A stretch of DNA of 64,000 nt from Bradyrhizobium sp. (lineage in GTDB: Bacteria; Pseudomonadota; Alphaproteobacteria; Rhizobiales; Xanthobacteraceae). Made by a program: the position numbers and the translations under genes. Location: assembly GCA_028290305.1 (NCBI GenBank), contig JAQGKC010000027.1, positions 1-64,000 on the forward strand. Direction: 5' to 3'. A model generated the notes under the pieces. That model was not told where the DNA came from. It searched no databases and saw only the letters and a list, made by a program, of their open reading frames with translations. Shown piece after piece: positions 8,680-17,860 of this stretch; the stretch's first letter is position 1; each line of letters begins with the position of its first letter.

Positions 8680-9879
8680 ATGAAGAAGGCGGTTCTTGTC
8701 TGCCTGTCAGCAATGGTGGTGGTAATTCTCGGTGATCCAGCGCTCGCTGAGCCACTGAAGATAGGCGTTCTCACCGATATGGCAGGCCCTTACGCCGATG
8801 TGGCCGGCAAGGGCTCGGTTGTGGCCGCGGAGATGGCAGCTGAAGATGCAGGTCCTGTTTTCGGGCAGAAAGCGACCGTCGTTTTCGCCGATCATCAGAA
8901 CAAGGCCGATGTTGCCAGCGGCATTGCCAGAAGGTGGATCGATACAGAGAAGGTGGACGCAATTGCCGACCTGGTAACGTCCAGTGTGGCGCTGGCCGTC
9001 CAGGCGCTCAGCAACCAGAAGGATCGCGTAACGCTGATTTCGGGCGGAGCGTCGTCGGATCTGACGGGCTCAGCTTGCGTTCCGACGTCGGTATCCTGGA
9101 CCTACGATAGTTACTCCATATCCACCGGGCTAACGCAGCAAGTGGCATCCGGTGGCGCGAAGTCATGGTTCTTCATCACACCTGACTACGCATTTGGAAC
9201 GGCGCTCCAACGTGATGCGACCGCCGCGCTGGAGAAGTCTGGGGGACGCGTCGTAGGATCCGTACGCCCCCCCATGGGGACCTCGGATATGTCCTCGTTT
9301 CTCCTCACGGCGGAAGCTCAACAACCGAACGTCATTGCCTTTGCATCGGCCGGGGATGATCTCATTCTCTCGATCAGACAGGCACGCGAGTTCGGTTTGC
9401 CGCGGCCAGGACAGTCGCTGGTGGGGCTTTTCGGGAGCATCTACACCATTCATGCGCTCGGATTGGAAAGCGCTCAGGGAACCTTGATTTCTGAAGCGTT
9501 TTATTGGGATCTAGACGACCAAACACGAGCCTTTTCCAAGCGGTTTTTCGAACGAATGCACGTGATGCCCTCGCAAATCCACGCCGGCACCTATTCAGCG
9601 GTCCTCAATTATATTCGTGCGGTGCAACGGGCGAACAGCCGTGATGCGAAGTCGGTGGTGGCAACGATGCGCGACATGCCTCTCGATGACATGTTCGCAC
9701 GCCATGCCCAGCTGCGTGTCGACGGCCGCATGACGCACGATATGTATCTGTTCCGGGTCAAAACCCCCGCGGAGTCCCGCGGACCTTGGGACTACTACAA
9801 AGTGGAGGCCGTGATACCGGGAAACACCGCTTTCCGTCCTCTGGCAGATGGAAACTGCCCTTTGGCCTTACAGCAATAA
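8680..9879 (+). CDS. Leu/Ile/Val-type ABC substrate-binding protein
   Basis: A 399-residue periplasmic binding protein of the branched-chain amino acid (Peripla_BP_6) class. It has a Sec signal peptide ending near PALAEP, then KIGVLTDMAGPYADVAGKG and the usual two lobes. Ribosome site GGGAGG lies five bases from the ATG. It is paralogous along its whole length to the binding protein at 15741, sharing ADHQNKADVASGIARRW versus GDLQNKADVGVGIARKW and the ends GNTAFRPL versus GDEAFRPL. No permease or ATPase gene is nearby, so it must use a transporter encoded elsewhere. Aromatic acids are plausible ligands given the neighbours. Confidence 0.87.
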   Translation: MKKAVLVCLSAMVVVILGDPALAEPLKIGVLTDMAGPYADVAGKGSVVAAEMAAEDAGPVFGQKATVVFADHQNKADVASGIARRWIDTEKVDAIADLVTSSVALAVQALSNQKDRVTLISGGASSDLTGSACVPTSVSWTYDSYSISTGLTQQVASGGAKSWFFITPDYAFGTALQRDATAALEKSGGRVVGSVRPPMGTSDMSSFLLTAEAQQPNVIAFASAGDDLILSIRQAREFGLPRPGQSLVGLFGSIYTIHALGLESAQGTLISEAFYWDLDDQTRAFSKRFFERMHVMPSQIHAGTYSAVLNYIRAVQRANSRDAKSVVATMRDMPLDDMFARHAQLRVDGRMTHDMYLFRVKTPAESRGPWDYYKVEAVIPGNTAFRPLADGNCPLALQQ

Positions 9880-10010
9880 GCGTCAGTCCGTGATCCGTTG
9901 GACCGAAACAGGACCGAACGCGACAGCCCTCCAACTGGGCCATTTCCGCGGAAATTAAGCAGCGTTCGAAGAAGTAGCCCCCGAAGTGTCAAGATGGAAA
10001 GGCCATTGCA

Positions 10011-11582
10011 ATGAATAGTTCATCCACGCGGATCGCGCCGACATTCGACGAAGTCGACATGCGAATCGAAAGTCAGTTGGATATCACGGGGCACAATGAA
10101 CGGAGTGTCTATAACGTTGCTGGATACAAACCCGTCAAGATTGAGTTGTCCCACGTTCCGGTGCCGGTCACCGGGAAAATTCCAGACGATCTGATTGGCG
10201 TTTACCTACGCAACGGCACGAACACGCAGTTTGACAAGACGCATGTTCGGATACACGCATTTGTCGGTGCGGGGATGTTGCACCAGATTCAAATTCGAAA
10301 CGGAGCGGCAACGTACTCTAACACCTACATTCGAACACCGCGATTCCTGGCTGAGGAATCCATCGGAAGGGAAGTTTATTCCGGAATTACCGACGTCACC
10401 GGTGGCGGCAGAGCGTCTCTCGAAAAGCTGGCCCGCATCGAACAGAAGAAACAGCAGGGCTTAATTCCCAATCTCGGCAACTTTGATCAGTCGCCAGGCT
10501 CGACGTCTGTACAATTTCATGCGGGCCGTATCTTCTGCCTGCAGGAGACTGGTTATGCTTTTGCCCTTCACCCGCGACTGGTTCGAGGCCGACTGTTTCT
10601 CGATGGTAGCGGTCACCTGGAAACATGGGACGGTCGATGGCAAGCGCCATTTTCCGCGCATCCACGCATCGACCCAGCTAACGGCGACTTCTACAGCGTG
10701 ACAACTGATCGCGTTGGTCACCTCTATTGCGGGCGAGTGAGCAACGATACGTTGTTGCATTTCGATAGGATATACGAGCATTCCGCCGGGCAACCAAGAA
10801 TGGCGTGGCAGCACGATTATTTCCTGACCGAAAACTATGTCGTATTTCCGGACATCTCCATGAGATTCGCGCCGGAAGCGCTAACCAGCCAAAACGGAAG
10901 TTGTTATTGGTTCGACGCGAACTACAAGCTGCGCTGGGGGGTCATTCCAAGGCATTTCAAGCCTGGCGATCAGGTTCGCTGGTTTCAAACTCCCAGACCG
11001 GGCGTGCTGTGGCACGTTGTGAACGGCTGGGAGGAGGTGGCCGAAAATGGGCATGAGCAGATCGTGCTCTACGCACCAATGTTCCACGATTACCCGTCTG
11101 ACGTAGCGATACACACGCCCAAGGAACCGCCGGCGCAGCTCAACAAGTGGGTTCTGGATTTGACGAGCGGCAACGTGGAAGAAGACCGAACGCTTCTCAA
11201 GCACGGTTACGAACGCCCGAGTCTCAACTTGAGCTTTGTCGGGAAAAGGAGCCGGTATGGCTACTTGATCGACGAAGAGCGAGGCGGGTACATGGGAAGG
11301 GGCGTCCTCAAGTACGATTTGATTGACGAGAAAGAGGCCGGCTATTTTGACTATGGAGAGTTTTTCGGAGGCGAAGCGCTGTTCGTCGCAAAGGCAGGCG
11401 CGACGCATGAAGACGACGGCTACCTGCTGGAACTGCTGATGTCCGACACAAAGGCAGAACTGCTTATTCTCGATGCGAAATCTATGAAAGAATTGGCCAG
11501 ACTTCATTTACCGCAACGCGTTCCATTCGGGGTCCACTCCTGCTGGCTTAACGAACGAATGCTCAGTGAACTGGTGGTTTGA
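10011..11582 (+). CDS. Carotenoid/stilbene cleavage oxygenase (RPE65 family)
   Basis: A 523-residue seven-bladed propeller oxygenase. The four iron-binding histidines are visible in their usual contexts: FSAHPRIDP (about residue 220), WQHDYFLTENY (about 270), VLWHVVNGWEE (about 335) and PFGVHSCWL near the end. Second-shell glutamates appear in WEEV and in YLIDEERGG. The family cleaves carotenoids or, in soil bacteria, lignostilbenes and resveratrol-like double bonds to two aldehydes. With an aldehyde dehydrogenase, a hydroxycinnamoyl-CoA lyase-like gene and a ring oxygenase in the same window, a stilbene substrate is more likely than a carotenoid; no carotenoid synthesis genes are present. 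ATG 10011 has GGAAAGG upstream. Confidence 0.88.
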   Translation: MNSSSTRIAPTFDEVDMRIESQLDITGHNERSVYNVAGYKPVKIELSHVPVPVTGKIPDDLIGVYLRNGTNTQFDKTHVRIHAFVGAGMLHQIQIRNGAATYSNTYIRTPRFLAEESIGREVYSGITDVTGGGRASLEKLARIEQKKQQGLIPNLGNFDQSPGSTSVQFHAGRIFCLQETGYAFALHPRLVRGRLFLDGSGHLETWDGRWQAPFSAHPRIDPANGDFYSVTTDRVGHLYCGRVSNDTLLHFDRIYEHSAGQPRMAWQHDYFLTENYVVFPDISMRFAPEALTSQNGSCYWFDANYKLRWGVIPRHFKPGDQVRWFQTPRPGVLWHVVNGWEEVAENGHEQIVLYAPMFHDYPSDVAIHTPKEPPAQLNKWVLDLTSGNVEEDRTLLKHGYERPSLNLSFVGKRSRYGYLIDEERGGYMGRGVLKYDLIDEKEAGYFDYGEFFGGEALFVAKAGATHEDDGYLLELLMSDTKAELLILDAKSMKELARLHLPQRVPFGVHSCWLNERMLSELVV

Positions 11583-11761
11583 GGTCGTCAAGGGCGTCGG
11601 GCACGCGCCGCCGGCGAACAGGAGCGCGCCGGACGTTGCTTGCGATGCCTTTCATCGAGGCAGTCGACTTTCCCGCAGCGAATCCGCGTCTCACGCGGAG
11701 CGACCTTGACGGAAACCGGCACGCTGAGAAAGACGCTCGGCTCCGCCAAAGCCTGCGGTGA

Positions 11762-12424
11762 TCAACGCCGAACGTAGCCTCGTTGATAGTTATGCGGATG
11801 GCCTATCGCGATCATTTGCCGTATTCGCACCGGCACTGCCAGGGCCCGGATTCCCAGCTCCAGCTCTTCGTCGCTGATTGCATAACCTTTTTCGCGCACT
11901 GAGCGGATTTCCGCGACGATATCGGTGGGTTTCGTCAGTGTACGCGGCGTTCGGGCCGGCAACGACTTGCGGCCGATATGTTCGAGGATGTCCTTGTCGG
12001 CGAACTGGCTGAGCAGCACGCGCCCGGTTGCCGAGCAATAGGCCGGCAGATGTGCTCCGATGCGAACGCCGGTCGAGACGATGTGTTCCGCCTCGGCGCG
12101 GGCAATGAATAGCGTGGTATCGTTTTCCAGCACCGCAAGCGACACGGATTCCTTCAGTTCGTCGCGGGCGCGTGCCAGTTGCGGCTGCGCGAGTCGCGCC
12201 AGCCGGTCACGCATCGTCGTCGTGCCGCCCAGCTTGCGCAGTCGCTCCAGCGGTCTGAACTCGCGACCGTAGCGCTCCACATAGCCTAGCTCGTTAAGCG
12301 TCAGCAGACACCGTCGAGCGGCAGCGCGCGTTGCGCCCGATGCTCGCGCCGCATCGGCGAAGCTCATGACGTCATGGATCCCGAACGCCTCGATGATCGC
12401 AAGACCTTTGGCGAAACCGCCCAT
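11762..12424 (-). CDS. IclR-family regulator, C-terminus shortened
   Basis: A 220-residue IclR-type regulator. The winged helix is complete (FAKGLAIIEAFG, FADAARASGATRAAARRCLLTL, LGYVERYGREFRPL), as is most of the GAF-like effector domain (HLPAYCSATGRVLLS, KGYAISDEELELGIRALAVPV). After AVPVR the protein diverges and stops within about 20 residues, where family members continue with a strand and a final helix (about 30 residues more). A frame change or rearrangement at about 11790-11830 is likely, so effector binding may be impaired. Convergent with the oxygenase gene. IclR members of this type usually control aromatic catabolic operons. Confidence 0.75.
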   Translation of the reverse strand: MGGFAKGLAIIEAFGIHDVMSFADAARASGATRAAARRCLLTLNELGYVERYGREFRPLERLRKLGGTTTMRDRLARLAQPQLARARDELKESVSLAVLENDTTLFIARAEAEHIVSTGVRIGAHLPAYCSATGRVLLSQFADKDILEHIGRKSLPARTPRTLTKPTDIVAEIRSVREKGYAISDEELELGIRALAVPVRIRQMIAIGHPHNYQRGYVRR

Positions 12425-12573
12425 GCCCTTCGTGCCGCCCCTGGGGTGCTAGCATGACGACGTGTCTTCGCTGATTCCTATTTCGTATCCAAATGTCCGA
12501 GAATGCATGTTTCGGACCGATGCAGTTCCGGCAAAGCGACATCGTCGGGTTGTCGAAGATGTTATTGCATTGA

Positions 12574-12586
12574 TCCAATCATTGGA
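12574..12586. promoter_or_regulatory. Palindromic operator candidate before FCD regulator
   Basis: TCCAATCATTGGA is a perfect 6-1-6 palindrome whose last base is 13 bases before the regulator start at 12600. FCD-type GntR regulators commonly bind short palindromes overlapping their own promoter. Related sites occur at 8599-8643, and a TCCAAT half-site lies at 3116-3121 upstream of the paralogous regulator. Confidence 0.5.
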
Positions 12587-12599
12587 CTATTTTACCTGA

Positions 12600-13334
12600 A
12601 TGAACTTCGAGGCCGTCAAAACCACCCGACTTTTCGAGGAGATATCCCGGCAGATTGGGGAGCAGATTCACTCCGGCAAATTGAAGGCTGGTGAAAAGCT
12701 TCCGAACGAGCGGGAGTTGGCGGCGAACTTCGCCGTCAGCCGCCATGCGGTGAGAGAAGCGCTTCGCTCGCTGGAATCCATTGGCCAGCTCGAATTCAAG
12801 AAAGGCGCCACGGGTGGTGCATTCGTAGCCAAAGGGAACTCTCAGCCGTTTACCAAAATCATGCGCGGCATGGTCGAGGTCGGCGGAATTACCCTTGAGC
12901 AGTTGACTGAGGCCCGGCTTGCGATTGAATCGTCAGTCATTGCGGTCGCGTGCGAGCGCGCGGTCGAGGCCGACTTGAAAGCGCTGGACACAAACGTCGA
13001 TGCCGCGGAGCGGGAAACCCTCGCCGGCAATCTGGCGGTCAAAACCAGGCTCAACGTCGAATTCCATGTCCTGCTCGCCGAGCTCACCGGCAACCCCATT
13101 CTCATCATGATGATGAAGTCGCTGATGAACATCCTGCTGGACTTCATCGGCGAGGTCGGTTCGGTGATGGGCGTCGATGTCATCAAATCGCGCCGCAGGT
13201 TTTTGAAGCTCTTACGCGGCCGCAATGTTGCGAAGGCTGTTCGGGAGATGGAGCAGCATCTCAACGTGCTGCACGAGCACTACATCCGGGCGGCGAACAA
13301 AAAACTGAAGAACAAAGGAAGAGCCAATGGCTGA
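12600..13334 (+). CDS. GntR/FadR-family (FCD) transcriptional regulator
   Basis: A 244-residue regulator with a GntR winged helix (TRLFEEISRQIGEQIHSGKL, LPNERELAANFAVSRHAVREALRSLE) and an FCD domain (LTEARLAIESSVIAVACERA, NVEFHVLLAELTGNPILI, and the metal-type histidines of MEQHLNVLHEH). It overlaps the acyl-CoA dehydrogenase gene by eight bases, so regulator and catabolic genes form one operon (12600-16964). Autoregulation through the palindrome at 12574-12586 is likely. There is no obvious Shine-Dalgarno site, and the start lies close to the operator. Paralogous to the regulator at 2132-2980. Confidence 0.85.
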   Translation: MNFEAVKTTRLFEEISRQIGEQIHSGKLKAGEKLPNERELAANFAVSRHAVREALRSLESIGQLEFKKGATGGAFVAKGNSQPFTKIMRGMVEVGGITLEQLTEARLAIESSVIAVACERAVEADLKALDTNVDAAERETLAGNLAVKTRLNVEFHVLLAELTGNPILIMMMKSLMNILLDFIGEVGSVMGVDVIKSRRRFLKLLRGRNVAKAVREMEQHLNVLHEHYIRAANKKLKNKGRANG

Positions 13335-14478
13335 CAGTGACGTTCTGCGCTCCATGGTCGAAGAAACCAGGCGGTTCGTGCGTCAGGATCTGATCCCTGC
13401 CGAAGAGTGGGTCGAGGAGCATGACGACATTCCGGCGCCCCTCGTCCAAAAGATGAAGGATTTGGGATACTTCGGAATGACGATTCCGGAGCAGTATGGT
13501 GGCCTCGGCCTCTCGATGTTCGAGGAAGTCAGCGTCGTGACCGAAATCGGTTATGCATCGCCGGTGTTCCGATCGTACTTCGGAACCAGCAACGGCGTTG
13601 GCACGCTCGGTATGCTCATCGATGGCACCGAAGAACAGCGCCAGGCTTACCTTCCGAAAATCGCCAAAGGTGAACTCGTCGCGTCGTTCGGGTTGACGGA
13701 GCCCGGAGCCGGGTCCGACGCAGCCGCGTTAACAACGAAGGCGACCCGCGACGGCGACCACTACATTATCAACGGCACCAAGCGTTTCACCACCAACTCG
13801 CCCCATGCCGGCATCTTTACCATCTTTGCGCGCACCGGTCCCAAGGAGCAGAAAACCGCCGGTATCTCCGCATTCCTGATAGAACGCGGAACGCCCGGAA
13901 TTACCGTCGCTCCGCACTACAAAAAAATGGGCTTCCGAGGCTCCCATACCGCGGACGTGATTTTCGAAGACTGCCGCGTTCCGGCAAGCGCACTCCTGGG
14001 CGGTCGGGAGGGCGTCGGCTTCAAGACCGCGATGCGCTCACTCGATCATGCGCGCCTGCATATGTCCGCCGTCGCAACCGGACTCAGTCTGCGAATCATC
14101 GATGAGGGCGTGCGATATGCATCCGACCGCGTGCAGTTCGGCAAGCCGATCTCGCAATTCCAATTAATCCAAGGCATGCTGGCGGACTGCGAAGCGGAAG
14201 CTCTCGCCTCGCGGGCGATGATCGAGAAGGTCTCTCGCATGAAGGACGACGGCCTGCCTGTGACCAAGGAAACTGCTTGTTGCAAATACTTCACCACCGA
14301 AGCGCTCGGCCGGATCGCGGATCGCGTTCTGCAGATCCACGGCGGCTACGGGTACATCAAGGAGTATGCGATCGAGCGGCTGTTTCGCGATGCGCGGCTG
14401 TTCAGGATCTATGAAGGCACCAGCCAGATACAGCAACTCGTCGTCGCTCGCGAAATGCTGAAACAACACGCAGCCTGA
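13327..14478 (+). CDS. Acyl-CoA dehydrogenase
   Basis: A 383-residue FAD-dependent acyl-CoA dehydrogenase of normal length. Motifs are PEQYGGLGLSMFEEVSVVTEIG in the N-terminal helical domain, ASFGLTEPGAGSDAAALTTKA and KRFTTNSPHAG for FAD and substrate contacts, QFGKPISQFQLIQGMLADCE in the C-terminal domain, LQIHGGYGYIKEYAIERLFRDARLFRIYEGTS near the end, where the family catalytic Glu lies. AAAGGAAGAG precedes the ATG. It is the second gene of the 12600-16964 operon, with a CoA transferase next to it, indicating activation of a carboxylic acid to its CoA thioester followed by alpha,beta-dehydrogenation. Confidence 0.9.
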   Translation: MADSDVLRSMVEETRRFVRQDLIPAEEWVEEHDDIPAPLVQKMKDLGYFGMTIPEQYGGLGLSMFEEVSVVTEIGYASPVFRSYFGTSNGVGTLGMLIDGTEEQRQAYLPKIAKGELVASFGLTEPGAGSDAAALTTKATRDGDHYIINGTKRFTTNSPHAGIFTIFARTGPKEQKTAGISAFLIERGTPGITVAPHYKKMGFRGSHTADVIFEDCRVPASALLGGREGVGFKTAMRSLDHARLHMSAVATGLSLRIIDEGVRYASDRVQFGKPISQFQLIQGMLADCEAEALASRAMIEKVSRMKDDGLPVTKETACCKYFTTEALGRIADRVLQIHGGYGYIKEYAIERLFRDARLFRIYEGTSQIQQLVVAREMLKQHAA

Positions 14479-14514
14479 TCGGCAGCCGATCTAACCGGAA
14501 ATCGGAGACTGATC

Positions 14515-15720
14515 ATGAGCGGACCTTTGTCGGGCATTCGTGTGCTTGACCTTACGACGGTGGTCATGGGCCCCTACGCCTGCCAATTGCTCGGGGACCA
14601 CGGAGCGGACGTCGTCAAGGTCGAGTCGCCTGAGGGCGATGTCATGCGACTATCAGGCCCGATGAAAAATCCAGGGATGGGGCACCTCTATCTGTCCACG
14701 AATCGCAGCAAGCGGTCGATCGCCGTCGACCTGAAGGCGCCCAGGGGCCGTGACTTGCTGCTCAAACTCGCGGAAACCGCCGACGTCCTGCTCTACAATA
14801 TCAGGCCGAAAGCCATGGCTCGCCTTGGCTTGTCTTATGAGGACCTGTATCGGATCAATCCGAAACTGATCTATGTCGGGGCGTTCGGCTTCAGTCAGCG
14901 TGGCCCTTATGCGTCACGGCCAGCCTATGACGATCTCATTCAGGGAATGTCTGGCCTTCCCTGGCTGTCGCTGAAAGCGGGCTCACCCGAGCCGCGTTAT
15001 GCTCCGGTGATACTGGCTGACAGAATCGTCGGCCTGCAGGTCGCGTTTGCAACCGTTGCTGCACTTCACCATCGGGATCGCACTGGGCAAGGTCAGCGCA
15101 TCGACGTCCCCATGTTCGAAGGCCTCGTGTCGGTCATTCTCAGCGAACATCTCGCAGGATCCAGCTTTGAGCCTTCGCTCGGAGATACGGGCTATCAGAG
15201 AAGTCTCGCTCACAACAGGCGCCCGCACCGCACCCGCGACGGTTACATCTGCACGCTGGTCTATTCAGACAAGCATTGGCGCGCTTTTTTTGAGGTGATC
15301 GGACAGCCGCAACTCTTCGATGAAGATCCCCGTTTTTCGTCGCAGGCAGAGCGATTGAAGCACATCGACGAGGTCTACGGATATCTCGCCGGCGTTCTTG
15401 CCACGCGTACGACAGGCGAATGGCTCGATGTATTGACGACGGCGGATATCCCGGCAGCAAGGATGAATTCGCTCGACGACATTCTCGCCGACGAACATCT
15501 CAATGCGATCGGCTATTTCCGCACAGTTCACCATCCGACCGAGGGAAACATCAGGGAAATATCGGTGCCGACGGAATGGTCGGCATCGCAGCCGACCGTC
15601 GGGCACCATGCCCCGCGGCTAGGCGAGCACACGGCGGACGTCCTGATGGAGGTCGGCTTCGACCGGCAAACCATCGACGGCCTGCTCGCGCAGGGCATCG
15701 TCAAACAATCAAAAGCATAA
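14515..15720 (+). CDS. Family III CoA transferase (CaiB/BaiF)
   Basis: A 401-residue family III CoA transferase. The N-terminus has IRVLDLTTVVMGPYACQLLGDHGADVVKVESPEGD, and the catalytic aspartate is in RPAYDDLIQGMSGL at about residue 150. HNRRPHRTRDGYIC and the C-terminal LGEHTADVLMEVGF complete the fold. Family members move CoA between carboxylic acids, often succinyl-CoA to an aromatic or branched acid. It would supply the substrate for the adjacent acyl-CoA dehydrogenase. The start ATG lies 36 bases after the dehydrogenase stop and has GGAGACTGATC upstream. Confidence 0.9.
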   Translation: MSGPLSGIRVLDLTTVVMGPYACQLLGDHGADVVKVESPEGDVMRLSGPMKNPGMGHLYLSTNRSKRSIAVDLKAPRGRDLLLKLAETADVLLYNIRPKAMARLGLSYEDLYRINPKLIYVGAFGFSQRGPYASRPAYDDLIQGMSGLPWLSLKAGSPEPRYAPVILADRIVGLQVAFATVAALHHRDRTGQGQRIDVPMFEGLVSVILSEHLAGSSFEPSLGDTGYQRSLAHNRRPHRTRDGYICTLVYSDKHWRAFFEVIGQPQLFDEDPRFSSQAERLKHIDEVYGYLAGVLATRTTGEWLDVLTTADIPAARMNSLDDILADEHLNAIGYFRTVHHPTEGNIREISVPTEWSASQPTVGHHAPRLGEHTADVLMEVGFDRQTIDGLLAQGIVKQSKA

Positions 15721-15740
15721 TAAAAATATGGGAGTGGAAA

Positions 15741-16964
15741 ATGCGAAGGGAGGCTCGCTGGAAATTGGCGGCTCAGTTATCGGCTGCACTCGTTTTGATC
15801 AATGTGCCGTGTTTTGCGCAGGTGTCGGACGATACGATCAAGCTCGGTGTCCTTGATGATATGAGCGGGCCTTATGCCGAGAACTCAGGCCCTGGCGACG
15901 TGGTTGCCATGAAAATGGCGATCAGCGATTTTGGAGCAACAGTTCTCGGCAAACCGATTGAACTCGTCTCTGGAGATCTGCAGAACAAGGCCGACGTCGG
16001 CGTGGGGATCGCCAGGAAATGGTTCGATATCGAGCACGTGGACGCGATCTTCGGCCTGGGGAATTCGGCTGTCGCGCTGGCGGTTCAAAAACTCGCTATC
16101 GAAAAGAACAAGATCACCATCGCGACGGTTGCAGCTACGTCCGAATTGACCGGGAAGTCCTGTTCGCCCAATGGCGCGCACTGGGTATACGACACTTATT
16201 CTCTCGCCAAGGGTGCGGCGACCGCTGTTGTCAAGCAGGGCGGTAAGAGTTGGTATTTCATCACGGCCGACTATGCGTTCGGGCATTCGCTCGAAGCCAA
16301 CGCGGCGGACTTTGTAAAATCGCTTGGCGGTACGGTCGTCGGTTCTGTGAGACACCCAACTGGATCCTCCGACTTCAGCTCATTCATTCTCCAAGCTCAA
16401 TCGTCCAAGGCGCAAGTTATTGGTGTGGCCAACGCGGGAGCGGATACGGTCAACACGATCAAGCAAGCTGCCGAATTCGGCATCATGGATCAGGGGCAAA
16501 AGGTCGTCGGACTGCTCATGCAGGACACTGAAATTCATGCGCTGGGATTGAAGGCGGCGCACGGGTTACAGTTCGTGGAAGCATTTTATTGGGACCAGAA
16601 CGAAGAAACGCGGGCTTTCTCAACCAGGTTCTGGAAGCAGCACGGACAGCCACCGACGGAAGTCCAAGCCGGTACTTATAGCGCGGCGATGCATTACCTG
16701 AAGGCTGTTCAAGCGGCCGGAACAGACGAAGCGAAGGCAGTGATGTCGAAAATGAAGTCCATACCGATCAACGACTTCATGACGAAGAACGGCAGAATTC
16801 GCGATGACGGCCGGGTCATCCGCGATATGTATCTTCTGGAAACCAAGGCCCCCGCCGAGTCGAAGGGGGAGTGGGACCTGCTGAATGTTGTCGCGACAAT
16901 TCCAGGGGATGAAGCATTTCGGCCGCTATCTGAGAGCGAATGCCCTCTGGTGCAGAGACGTTAG
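15741..16964 (+). CDS. Leu/Ile/Val-type ABC substrate-binding protein
   Basis: A 407-residue periplasmic binding protein with a Sec signal (MRREARWKLAAQLSAALVL, cleavage near CFAQ) and the Peripla_BP_6 fold (IKLGVLDDMSGPYAEN). ATG 15741 with GGGAG upstream is the real start. It is the last gene of the regulator/acyl-CoA dehydrogenase/CoA transferase operon, so it probably binds the acid degraded by that operon. It is closely similar to the protein at 8680. No transporter membrane genes are linked. Confidence 0.87.
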   Translation: MRREARWKLAAQLSAALVLINVPCFAQVSDDTIKLGVLDDMSGPYAENSGPGDVVAMKMAISDFGATVLGKPIELVSGDLQNKADVGVGIARKWFDIEHVDAIFGLGNSAVALAVQKLAIEKNKITIATVAATSELTGKSCSPNGAHWVYDTYSLAKGAATAVVKQGGKSWYFITADYAFGHSLEANAADFVKSLGGTVVGSVRHPTGSSDFSSFILQAQSSKAQVIGVANAGADTVNTIKQAAEFGIMDQGQKVVGLLMQDTEIHALGLKAAHGLQFVEAFYWDQNEETRAFSTRFWKQHGQPPTEVQAGTYSAAMHYLKAVQAAGTDEAKAVMSKMKSIPINDFMTKNGRIRDDGRVIRDMYLLETKAPAESKGEWDLLNVVATIPGDEAFRPLSESECPLVQRR

Positions 16965-17174
16965 ACAACGCAACACGTGGTTGCAGGTTGGCTTGATAGG
17001 ATCGATGCCAATGGAAATTCCAGACGGCTTCATCCCGATGAGGGGGCGGGGGCCTTTTCGCGTGCAACACCATCTGCAGCTTCTGAACATTTATTGCGGA
17101 TGCGGGAAATCCGCCTGTCCAGTTCGTGATAACAGATCGCGGCCGCTGCCAAACCAGACCTAACCGACCATTCT

Positions 17175-17666
17175 TTAGCCTTCCATGACTGGGGCCGGAT
17201 GCGCCATATAGCTGAACACGTTCATGCGGTAGGTCGTGGACACCACGACGAGATCGCCGTCCTTGACGAGCTTGCGCGGGTCATAGTCGTTGGTGCGGCC
17301 GTTGAGAAGGCCGCCGCCATGGAGCCATACCATCACCGGGCGCAGCTCGCCGCGGCCCGACGTCGGCGCGCAGACATTCAGATAAAGACAGTCTTCCGTG
17401 GTGCTGCGGACAGCCATGACACCGAAGGTGCTTGTCTGCACGCAGACGGGATCGAAGGCACCGGCGTCACGCTCGCCGGTCCACTTGGCAGGCGGTGCGG
17501 GCCGCTTCCAACGCAATTCGCCGACAAATGCCGAGAGACGCGCTGATGCCGTTGCCGCATAGCCGTTTAGCGACCCGTCGCCGATCTTCGCCACTTCGGG
17601 CTTGCCTGACTTGATGTTGCTGAACAGATCGTTTGGCGAAGTCGGCCAGGACAGCGCCAGCGTCAT
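17175..17666 (-). pseudogene. Truncated type-B carboxylesterase
   Basis: About 163 residues correspond to the N-terminal third of a carboxylesterase/para-nitrobenzyl-esterase-type alpha/beta hydrolase: LRWKRPAPPAKW, TEDCLYLNVCAP, the oxyanion hole HGGGLLNG and VVVSTTYRMNVFSYMAHPAP. The reading frame ends just before the nucleophile elbow (normally GxSxG), so the catalytic serine, acid and histidine are absent. The N-terminus also lacks a normal signal peptide. It cannot be an active esterase. Confidence 0.75.
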
Positions 17667-17860
17667 CAACGCCGCTATGCCGAATCACCTCATTTTGGAT
17701 CCTTCCAACCGATATGGTTGCAGGTTGGGGCATGAGCCCCCGTCGCGCCGCGAGTTGCGAATGGATATCGGTCGCGGCGATACACGAACGGAACTTGCCC
17801 CACGCCCGAAGTGGTTTGACCGGCGAACTGACGGCTTGACGCGCTGCCGATTGACGACCT

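Noticed and set aside
11579..11761. Short gene between the stilbene oxygenase and the IclR gene
   Set aside because: A 60-codon Arg-rich frame with no ribosome site, in the convergent gap; not supported.
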